A stretch of DNA of 8,337 bases, taken from assembly GCA_945631445.1 (NCBI GenBank), contig CALZCR010000049.1, forward strand, positions 1-8,337, given 5' to 3'. Position 1 is the stretch's first letter; each line of letters starts with the position of its first letter. The notes beneath the pieces were generated by a model. It saw only the letters and a program-made list of their open reading frames with translations, did not search any database and had not been told where the DNA came from. The DNA is from an uncultured Corynebacterium sp. (GTDB lineage Bacteria; Actinomycetota; Actinomycetes; Mycobacteriales; Mycobacteriaceae). This document shows positions 1 through 4,945 of the stretch, in pieces. The position numbers were made by a program, and so were the translations under genes.

Positions 1-1
1 G

Positions 2-886
2 CCGGTGCTGCTGGCGCCGCATGCGGACGGGTCGACCTCCGCCGTGGCGGTAGACGTGCCGGCCAGCACCTCCGACACCCGCACGGCCGTGCTCCACGGG
101 GTGGCCGCGCTGGCTGACGGCGTCGACGTGCAGCGTGCCCTCCTCGGTTTCGCGGCGGCCCGCGGCCTGGGGATCCAGCGCACCTCCTTCGGCGTGGAAT
201 ACAGCGACGGCGTGGCCGTGGAGATCGCCGCCGGCCGGGTCGTCGACATTCGCGGCGGGGCGAGTTTGGCGGAGGTGCGCGCCGACGCCGTCTTCACCTC
301 CGAGGAGCATCAACTGCTTCTCAGCGGCATGTTCCCGCAGGCGCAGCTGCAACCGGACTTGCGCACCGGGGTGGGCCGGTTGTCCGGCTCCCACGGCGCC
401 GGCCTCGAGGTGCGCAGTGAGATTTTAGGGGTGATCGTCGAGGGTCAGTGGGTGTGGGCGTGGGCGGATCCGCACCTGGCCCACACCCCGGCCGCGGGCC
501 CGGCCTCGGTGTCCGCGCGGGTGCGCCGGTTTGGCCAGGACAACGCGATCCCGGCGTTCGTGCGGCCGCGCACCACGCTCGAGCGGGCGCGCGCGGACGG
601 GGTGGTGGAGGCCGCCAAGCCCGTCGCCGGCCTGTGGGCGCACATCACCGCCCCGTTGACGCCGACGGTCACGGGCGTGTTCCTGTTGGACGCCCCGGCG
701 CTACGGTTGCCGGGCGCGACGGAGGCCGCGGTGCAAGCCACGTTGCGCACAGAGGCCGGCCGGCGGGTCGACCAAGAGCGGGCGGCGGTGTCTTATGCCC
801 GGTTCCGGCGCCTGCCGCACCGGGTGGCCGACGGCGTCGTGCACATGCAGATGCCCGACACCGGCAACGACGTCACGGTGCCGTAG
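2..886 (+). CDS. Hypothetical protein, DUF6882-like, 5' end outside window
   Basis: The frame is open from the left edge, so the gene probably begins upstream. The GTG at 5 has only four bases before it, so its use as a start cannot be judged. Counted from that GTG, 293 residues are visible. The most distinctive element is W149-V-W151-A-W153-A-D, followed by a segment with R-x-F-G and I-P-A-F. This resembles the W-L-W-A-W-A-N signature of the DUF6882 family of actinobacterial cytosolic proteins, whose function is unknown. I see no signal peptide or membrane segment in the visible part. The gene ends with TAG immediately followed by TAA in frame (884-889), and its last 14 bp overlap the convergent hydratase-family gene. 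The reading frame is secure. The family assignment comes from motif recall only, and no function is proposed. Confidence 0.75.
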   Translation, partial: PVLLAPHADGSTSAVAVDVPASTSDTRTAVLHGVAALADGVDVQRALLGFAAARGLGIQRTSFGVEYSDGVAVEIAAGRVVDIRGGASLAEVRADAVFTSEEHQLLLSGMFPQAQLQPDLRTGVGRLSGSHGAGLEVRSEILGVIVEGQWVWAWADPHLAHTPAAGPASVSARVRRFGQDNAIPAFVRPRTTLERARADGVVEAAKPVAGLWAHITAPLTPTVTGVFLLDAPALRLPGATEAAVQATLRTEAGRRVDQERAAVSYARFRRLPHRVADGVVHMQMPDTGNDVTVP

Positions 887-1847
887 TAAACTGCGCGTCG
901 CGGGTCTTGTCCACCAGCACCGCGCGCACCCCTTCCACGAAGTCGGGGTGGCGGCGCATCTTCTCCCCCACCTGCCGCTCGTTGTCCAGGGCCTGCGCGA
1001 GGTCGACCTCGAGGTTGGCCGCCATCAGTTCAGTGGACCGGGTCAGGGACGTGGGGCTGGCGCCGGCGATCAACTCGCGAACCAGGTCGACGAACTCCGC
1101 GTTGTCGTGGCTGGCCAGCGCCCGGTCGATCTCCGCCCAGGTGTCGTGGCCGAAGGTGGCGTCGATGTCTTCGACCATGTCAACCAGCCGTGAAGGCTCC
1201 TGCGGCTGCGTGGCCAGCTGCGCCAACGCCTGGTCGACGCCCTCGGCCACGATCGCTTCCGCCACCCCGTCGGCGGCGTCCACGTGGTGGGTCGCCAGGC
1301 CCGAGGCCAGCATGTCGGCGGCGGTGAGCCGGTAACCGGTCAGGGCCAGGAACCGTCCCATCGCCGGGCCGAAGCGCAGCCGCTGAAAGACCTGCGACAT
1401 CCCGACGTCGGTGACGTAGCCGATGGCCATTTCCGGCATGGAGGCGAACGCCGCCGGGGTGATCACCCGGTGGCTGCCGTGCGCAGAGACTCCCAGCCCG
1501 CCGCCCATGACCACGCCGTCGATGAGCGCGACATAGGGTTTCGGAAACTCCGCGATCTGTCGGTTCATGGCGTACTCGACGGCAAAAAATTCATCCGCCT
1601 CGTCCGCTTTGCCCGCCAGGACCTGTTCGCGGGCCCAGCGGACGTCGCCGCCCGAGCAGAAGCCCTTCTCCGAATTTGACGCCACCAGCACTTGGGTGAC
1701 GGCGTCGTCGTCGCGCCACTGCCGCAGCGCCCGGGACACCGCCTCAACCATCTCCGGCGTCAGGGCGTTGATCGCCCGCGGCCGGTTCAGCTGGAGGACT
1801 CCCGTAGTGTTGCTGATGGACGTAATCACCGTTGCTTGCTCATTCAT
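873..1847 (-). CDS. 3-hydroxyisobutyryl-CoA hydrolase / enoyl-CoA hydratase family protein
   Basis: This is a crotonase-fold protein of 324 residues, slightly short for the HIBCH branch. Landmarks in order are L-N-R-P near residue 20, the oxyanion-hole segment G-F-C-S-G-G-D at 62-68, Y-P/F-P-K-P-Y at about 101-105, D-G-x-V-M-G-G-G at 110-117, and S-x-H-G-S-H-R at 121-127. M-P-E139 and T-D147-V-G match the catalytic Glu and Asp of HIBCH enzymes. The tail has the family-typical E-G-V-R-A-V-L-x-D-K. HIBCH hydrolyses 3-hydroxyisobutyryl-CoA in valine breakdown, so that is the most likely role. A hydratase acting on another acyl-CoA cannot be excluded. The ATG at 1845-1847 places the N-terminus as usual for the family, and a G-rich stretch lies just upstream as a weak ribosome-binding site. 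It diverges from the HAD gene and converges with the DUF6882-like gene. It stands alone rather than in a visible valine operon. Confidence 0.9.
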   Translation of the reverse strand: MNEQATVITSISNTTGVLQLNRPRAINALTPEMVEAVSRALRQWRDDDAVTQVLVASNSEKGFCSGGDVRWAREQVLAGKADEADEFFAVEYAMNRQIAEFPKPYVALIDGVVMGGGLGVSAHGSHRVITPAAFASMPEMAIGYVTDVGMSQVFQRLRFGPAMGRFLALTGYRLTAADMLASGLATHHVDAADGVAEAIVAEGVDQALAQLATQPQEPSRLVDMVEDIDATFGHDTWAEIDRALASHDNAEFVDLVRELIAGASPTSLTRSTELMAANLEVDLAQALDNERQVGEKMRRHPDFVEGVRAVLVDKTRDAQFTTAP

Positions 1848-1877
1848 GGCCCCCAGTGTGCCAGCGCAGCACTAATC

Positions 1878-1885
1878 AAGGAGGA
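1878..1885 (+). promoter_or_regulatory. Strong Shine-Dalgarno that fixes the HAD phosphatase start
   Basis: AAGGAGGA lies nine bases before the GTG at 1895-1897. It is a near-perfect anti-16S match. It decides against the upstream in-frame TTG at 1832, which would add 21 residues unlike the family and lies inside the divergent gene. The ATG at 1887-1889 is in a different frame and too close to the site. Confidence 0.85.
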
Positions 1886-1894
1886 TATGTTTCG

Positions 1895-2692
1895 GTGTCG
1901 TACCGGATCATCGCCGTCGACATGGACGGCACGCTTCTCGACGCCCACGGCACCATCCCCGCCGCCTTCCGCGACGTCATGGCCTACGCCGAGGACAACG
2001 ACGTGGTCATCGCCCCGGCCAGCGGACGCCAGCTGCGCACCCTGCAAGACATCTTCGGAGATTTTTCCGACGCTGTGCCGGAGGCCTACATCGCCGAAAA
2101 CGGCACCGTCGTCTCCTATCGGGGCGAGATCGTCTCCACCACCGCGTTGCCCGCGGAACCGGTGCACGCGATCATCGACGCCGCCGCCGAGGATTTCGTC
2201 GTGGTCGTCTGCCGCCCCGACGCCGCCTATGTCCCCGCCGGCCTGCCCACCCCGGTATTGGCGGAGCTCGGCAAGTACTACCACTCCACCGTCGAGACGC
2301 CTGACCTGCACGACGCCGTGACCGCGGACGTCGTCAAAGTCGCCGTCTACACCCCTGGCGACGCCGAGGCCGAAGTGTTCCCGGTGGTCGAGGCGGCGGC
2401 GCCGGAGGTCAACGTCGTGATCTCCGGGGCGAACTGGGTCGACGTCATGCACCGCGGCGCCGACAAGGGCGTGGCGCTGCGGGCGTTGGCGGACGCGTTG
2501 GGGGTCGCACAATCGGAGACCGTCGCCTTCGGCGACTACCTCAACGATTACGCCCTGTTGCAGTCCGCCGGCACGGCGTGGGCGATGGACAATGCTCACC
2601 CGGAGTTGAAGGCGATCGCCGATCACATCGCCCCGTCCAACGTCGACCACGGCGTGGTCACGGTGCTCAAGGATCACTTCGGGCTGGAGTGA
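1895..2692 (+). CDS. Cof-type HAD-superfamily phosphatase
   Basis: The product is a 265-residue haloacid-dehalogenase-fold hydrolase with a C2B-type cap, the usual length for the Cof/YbiV-like group. Motif I is D9-M-D11-G-T, with the nucleophile and the general acid. Motif II is S43 in P-A-S-G-R. Motif III is K191 in A-D-K-G. Motif IV is G213-D214-Y-L-N-D218, which binds Mg2+. All catalytic residues are present, so the enzyme should be active. Family members dephosphorylate sugar phosphates, flavin precursors or pyridoxal phosphate, and the substrate cannot be read from the sequence. It is predicted to be cytosolic. The GTG start is set by the strong ribosome-binding site at 1878-1885. Its promoter must lie in the 47-bp divergent gap or inside the neighbouring gene. 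No gene follows on the same strand for 351 bp, and the palindrome at 2698-2752 begins five bases after the stop. Confidence 0.92.
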   Translation: MSYRIIAVDMDGTLLDAHGTIPAAFRDVMAYAEDNDVVIAPASGRQLRTLQDIFGDFSDAVPEAYIAENGTVVSYRGEIVSTTALPAEPVHAIIDAAAEDFVVVVCRPDAAYVPAGLPTPVLAELGKYYHSTVETPDLHDAVTADVVKVAVYTPGDAEAEVFPVVEAAAPEVNVVISGANWVDVMHRGADKGVALRALADALGVAQSETVAFGDYLNDYALLQSAGTAWAMDNAHPELKAIADHIAPSNVDHGVVTVLKDHFGLE

Positions 2693-2697
2693 CGGGC

Positions 2698-2752
2698 CGT
2701 ACCTGGCTACGTGGTGAATTCTGGATGATGAAAATCCACGGTGCCAGGTACG
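2698..2752. repeat. Long imperfect palindrome downstream of the HAD gene
   Basis: A ten-base arm CGTACCTGGC (2698-2707) pairs perfectly with GCCAGGTACG (2743-2752). After a two-by-two mismatch the pairing resumes for five bases: CGTGG (2710-2714) with CCACG (2736-2740). That leaves a 21-base AT-richer loop. The position, five bases after a stop codon, would suit a transcription terminator, but no T-tract follows on either side. It may be a non-canonical terminator, an RNA-stabilising hairpin, or a small palindromic mobile repeat. The loop and inner right arm coincide with repeat copy A. Confidence 0.8.
2713..2740 (+). repeat. GGTGAA-type repeat, copy A
   Basis: It begins GGTGAATTCTG and contains TGAAAATCC-CG near its end. 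It aligns base for base, without gaps, with copy B 155 bp downstream; by eye 23 of 28 positions match. It carries two half-sites, GGTGAA and GATGAA, 14 bp apart. It lies inside the palindrome 2698-2752. Confidence 0.65.
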
Positions 2753-2771
2753 CTCCGCCCGCCTCTTTCCC

Positions 2772-2796
2772 AGTCTTTCATCACCTATTTTTCACC
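2772..2796 (-). repeat. GGTGAA-type repeat, degenerate inverted copy D
   Basis: Read on the minus strand, this segment begins GGTGAAAAATAGG and continues TGATGAAA. By eye about 17 of 25 bases match copy A. Its TTTCATC (2776-2782) can also pair with GATGAAA in copy A (2727-2733). The resemblance is weaker than among copies A, B and C and could be partly chance. Confidence 0.4.
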
Positions 2797-2867
2797 TGCT
2801 ACCCGCTGAAGCGGAATGCCCGCCCTGCGCTCCCCAGGCACTCCTCCCGGCACTCCCACCCACACAC

Positions 2868-2895
2868 GGTGAATTCTGATTGGTGAACATCCGCG
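2868..2895 (+). repeat. GGTGAA-type repeat, copy B
   Basis: It shares the exact 11-mer GGTGAATTCTG with copy A and then TGAA-x-ATCC-x-CG in the same register. Its two GGTGAA half-sites (2868-2873 and 2882-2887) are 14 bp apart. Its right half can form a stem with copy C: TTGGTGAAcATCCG (2880-2893) against CGGATTTCACCAA (2926-2938), with one bulged C at 2888. Confidence 0.65.
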
Positions 2896-2925
2896 ACAGG
2901 TCATGCATCGAGCTACACGGTGGCC

Positions 2926-2948
2926 CGGATTTCACCAACCGGTATTCC
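2926..2948 (-). repeat. GGTGAA-type repeat, inverted copy C
   Basis: On the minus strand it reads GGAATACC, GG, then TTGGTGAAATCCG. It matches the second half of copy B with a single one-base gap and copy A more loosely. Opposed to copy B, it gives a 13-bp stem around a 32-base loop (2894-2925). Confidence 0.55.
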
Positions 2949-2981
2949 GCAAGCACTCACAGGCACCGCCGCAACCGCGAC

Positions 2982-2990
2982 TTATCCACA
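2982..2990 (+). promoter_or_regulatory. DnaA-box-like 9-mer upstream of the AbiEi-like gene
   Basis: TTATCCACA is a perfect match to the classical E. coli DnaA box. It differs at one base from the actinobacterial preference TTGTCCACA. It lies 53 bp before the ATG at 3044, a plausible operator position. A single 9-mer is not an origin. If functional, it would point to DnaA-linked expression of the downstream gene. I infer this from position only. Confidence 0.45.
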
Positions 2991-2994
2991 GATG

Positions 2995-3043
2995 GCCTCC
3001 TCGCCCTCCGCCCCGCCAGTCCGCACAATGCTGTGCTGGAGGC
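2995..3043 (+). promoter_or_regulatory. Possible leader hairpin covering the ribosome-binding site
   Basis: GCCTCC (2995-3000) is fully complementary to GGAGGC (3038-3043), which holds the only Shine-Dalgarno-like sequence before the ATG at 3044. Inside this outer stem, GCACA-ATGC-TGTGC (3023-3036) forms a five-base stem with a four-base loop directly abutting the outer arm. If the RNA starts upstream of 2995, the stem could mask the start. GGAGG is only one base from the ATG, closer than normal, so a leaderless start is an alternative that would make this moot. Confidence 0.35.
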
Positions 3044-3995
3044 ATGGATCTCGCCGCCCTTCTCACCGACACTCGCGATCTCCGCGCCACCCATCTCACT
3101 GACCCCGTGTGGCAGCAGGTGGCGGAGGGGACGATGAGCAAGCTGTCTCCCAATCACGTCATCGCCTCCGAGACTTATCGACGTCTCCCGTGGTTCCACC
3201 AGAACACGCTCCGAGCAGCGACGGCCGGGTTAAGCGCCACCCGCTCTCTCGTGATCAGTCGCTCAGCTGCCCGGCTGCACGGTCTCTGGGTCATCGGGCG
3301 CCCACGTGAACCCATCGAAATGACCTTATTGTCCGGCCACTCTCGGCCCTCACCACCACCTGGCGTCATCTACCGCCGGCTCCGACTTCGCGCAGAAGAC
3401 ACCGCTCGGGTTCACGGCGTCCCCGTCACGTCTCTGGCACGATCAGCCGCAGACGTTGCCCGTTATCACGGGTGGGAGGAAGGACTGGTCGTGTTCGACA
3501 GCCTGTTGCGTCGAACCGCCACGCCGGGACAAGACGCTCAGCGGCTGGCGCGCTATCTCGAGGGACTGGGCCCACTCAAAGGCATCGCCTTCGCTCGCGC
3601 CGCCCTCTCTCACGCGTCCCCGTTGTCGGAGTCGCCTTATGAGTCCTTGGCCCGCGCCCAGTTGCTCGCGGCGCAGAGACGGCATCCGCAGATCCGGTCC
3701 GTGCAGCTGCAACGGCAGATTGATCTCGAGGACACTTTCCGCTCCACGCACGGGATCCACCGCACCGTCGCCCGGGTGGACCTTCTGGTCAACGACCGGG
3801 TGGTGGTGGAGGTGGACGGGGGAAAGCAAATACGACGGCACGTTCGGAGATGATCCGAATGCCGTCGTAGTTGATGAGCGTAAACGAGAGAAGAGACTCC
3901 ATAATCTGGGTTATCTCGTTCTCCGCGTCTCGCCACGGGAGATCACGGCGAATGAGCTTGTGCCGTGGGTGGTGCGGGCTACTTCTCGACCTTGA
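3044..3995 (+). pseudogene. AbiEi/DUF559-like protein, interrupted by a +1 frameshift
   Basis: As sequenced, the frame from ATG 3044 stops at 3853 after 269 residues. Removing one G from the five-G run at 3818-3822 joins it to the frame ending at 3995 and restores a 316-residue protein. The N-terminal part resembles the AbiEi-type antitoxin domain of actinobacterial proteins (V-I-S-R-S-A-A-R-L-H-G motif near residues 69-79). The C-terminal part resembles DUF559/Vsr-like PD-(D/E)XK nucleases: a helix with S-E-S-P-Y-E-S-L, D246 in R-V-D-L-L-V, and E256-V-D258-G before the break. After the break come S-K262-Y and a helix with R-x-x-x-L-x-x-L-G-Y-x-V-L-R-V. The shift therefore separates the catalytic Lys candidate from the acidic residues. 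ATG 3134 has a better-spaced GGAGGGG but would remove the conserved N-terminus. Base composition looks less GC-rich than its neighbours. No partner toxin lies beside it. A sequencing error remains possible. Confidence 0.75.
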
Positions 3996-4305
3996 ACTCC
4001 GCCATCTCGTCCCATTCGGTCTTGCCGGGGATGAGCGTGTTGATGATCTCGGGGGTTTCCTTCAGCAGCGTCGGGAAGAGCTCCTGGGAGTCCTTGAAGT
4101 GCTGGGACTGCACGTGCGCCTCGGCGGCCTCGTCGTGGAAAGCCTCGATGAGGATGTACAGGCCCGGGTCCTCGGTGGAGCGGTACCAGTCGAAGAAGAT
4201 GTTGCCTTCCTCGGCGCGGGAAGCCTCGGTAAAGTCAGCGACCTTCTCCATGAAGTTGTCGACGTATTCATCGCGGGGACGGAACTTGACGTTGATCAGA
4301 ATCAT
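3979..4305 (-). CDS. Antibiotic biosynthesis monooxygenase (ABM)-fold protein
   Basis: The product is a 108-residue single-domain protein of the dimeric ferredoxin-like ABM group (YgiN/LsrG-like). The N-terminal strand is M-I-L-I-N-V-K-F. An acidic helix follows, then the G-N-I-F-F-D-W-Y-R-S strand, a L-Y-I-L-I-E-A-F strand, and the helix containing H-V-Q-S-Q-H-F, as usual for the fold. Members include cofactor-free quinol monooxygenases, isomerases and many uncharacterised proteins, so the substrate is unknown. It is predicted to be cytosolic. I chose ATG 4303-4305 because AGGATAGG precedes it and the protein then begins at the first strand. The GTG at 4327-4329 has no ribosome-binding site. 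It follows the secreted-protein gene after 34 bp on the same strand, so the two may be cotranscribed. Its 3' end overlaps the restored reading frame of the AbiEi-like gene by 17 bp in convergent orientation. Confidence 0.85.
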   Translation of the reverse strand: MILINVKFRPRDEYVDNFMEKVADFTEASRAEEGNIFFDWYRSTEDPGLYILIEAFHDEAAEAHVQSQHFKDSQELFPTLLKETPEIINTLIPGKTEWDEMAEFKVEK

Positions 4306-4339
4306 GTCACCTATCCTAGCGACCTTCACCGCCGCGTGC

Positions 4340-4855
4340 TCAGTAGAGGAAGTACTCCACCAAGTAGACGGTGTCGTCGACCCGCGCGGAGGCCACGCCG
4401 AAGCCGGTGCCGCCGGCGGACTCGGTGACCGGCTGATCCAGCCAGATAATGCGCGACTCGGCCTCTTCGACGCTCAGCCGGTAGATGTTGCCGTCGCCGG
4501 TCTCTAAGTGGGAGTTGCCGCGGCCGACCCCGCCCAAGAATTCGACCTGGCCGGCCATGGCTTCGCCCGCCCACTGCGCGGCGATGCCCCACGCGACCGG
4601 GTCCGCGTAGTGGCCCATCCCGGTGAGGTTCTGGTCGGTGGCGGCCAGCAGGCGACCCTCCACGCCCTCCGCGGTGAACGCGGGAGCGCTCGGCTCCGGC
4701 TCAACCTCCACCGGCGCCACCGGCTGCTGGCCGATGACCTCCGTCTGCACCGGAGCGTCAGGCAGAGTCTGCGCGCCCGCGGGCACGGCGAAAGTGGCCG
4801 TGACGGCGAGGGCGGCGGCGGTGAGGAACGCGGAAACTCGTGCTGTGATCGACAT
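4340..4855 (-). CDS. Secreted protein with a degenerate CAP-like domain
   Basis: This is a 171-residue precursor. Residues 1-28 form a clear Sec signal peptide: Arg at 6, a hydrophobic core at about 10-24, and an A-G-A cleavage site before Q29. A Pro/Glu-rich linker follows (about 45-58), then a domain of about 110 residues. It resembles bacterial CAP/SCP domains: A-A-Q-W-A-x-x-M-A at 92-101, G-N-I-Y at 122-125 in the place of G-E-N-I-Y, A-x-x-x-I-I-W-L at 132-139, and T-G-F-G-V-A then V-Y-L-V-E-Y-F at 150-169. The catalytic-type Glu and second His of CAP proteins are not apparent and there are no cysteines. If the fold is right, it is probably a binding rather than an enzymatic version. ATG 4855 has GGAAG just upstream and removes a non-signal-like extension from TTG 4900. 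It lies 90 bp downstream of the ABC-F gene on the same strand. Secretion is well supported, while the CAP assignment is tentative. Confidence 0.75.
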   Translation of the reverse strand: MSITARVSAFLTAAALAVTATFAVPAGAQTLPDAPVQTEVIGQQPVAPVEVEPEPSAPAFTAEGVEGRLLAATDQNLTGMGHYADPVAWGIAAQWAGEAMAGQVEFLGGVGRGNSHLETGDGNIYRLSVEEAESRIIWLDQPVTESAGGTGFGVASARVDDTVYLVEYFLY

Positions 4856-4945
4856 GCTTCCAGCTTGCCACCGCCACGCACCGGAAAGGCACAGCGACAA
4901 GACACGATTGCATAACGAGTGGGTTACGTTACCACGCCCGGCGTC

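Larger units (their letters stand above)
2693..3043. other. Gene-free, repeat-rich intergenic region
   Basis: This 351-bp region has no convincing gene; the short open frames here lack family character and ribosome-binding sites. It contains the composite palindrome 2698-2752, four copies of a GGTGAA-type repeat (two direct, two inverted), a small CCGC-TGAA-GCGG hairpin at 2803-2814, a TTATCCACA box at 2982-2990 and a possible leader stem reaching the next start codon. The stretch 2815-2860 is C-rich and shows nothing I recognise. Confidence 0.7.

Noticed and set aside
448..1335. Long plus-strand open frame across the DUF6882-like and hydrolase-family genes
   Set aside because: It is an Arg/Gly/Ala-rich shadow of two well-supported genes in other frames, with no family features.
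1844..2677. Minus-strand open frame opposite the HAD gene
   Set aside because: The plus strand carries all four HAD motifs and a strong ribosome-binding site. The antisense product is a Val/Asp/Gly-rich shadow.
2713..2948. The repeat cluster as a CRISPR array
   Set aside because: Copies are few, imperfect, irregularly spaced and in both orientations, and no cas genes are present.
2982..2990. DnaA box as part of a replication origin
   Set aside because: There is only one box, no AT-rich unwinding region, and no dnaA or dnaN nearby.
2903..3043. N-terminal extension of the AbiEi-like frame
   Set aside because: The 47 extra residues are Pro/Arg/His-rich, overlap repeat copy C and the DnaA box, and lack family similarity. 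ATG 3044 begins at the expected conserved N-terminus.
2880..3137. Small open frame in the gap before the AbiEi-like gene
   Set aside because: It has no ribosome-binding site, shows atypical composition, and runs through the repeats and into the next gene in another frame.
3944..3967. CACGGC ... GCCGTG stem beyond the ABM gene stop, as a terminator for the minus-strand operon
   Set aside because: It has only a six-base stem with a 12-base loop and no T-tract, and it lies within conserved coding sequence of the restored AbiEi-like protein.
4913..4931. TAACG-N9-CGTTA inverted repeat and GTTAC tandem upstream of the secreted-protein gene
   Set aside because: The arms are short and common by chance. 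The region probably contains a promoter, but I cannot pick -35 and -10 elements with confidence.
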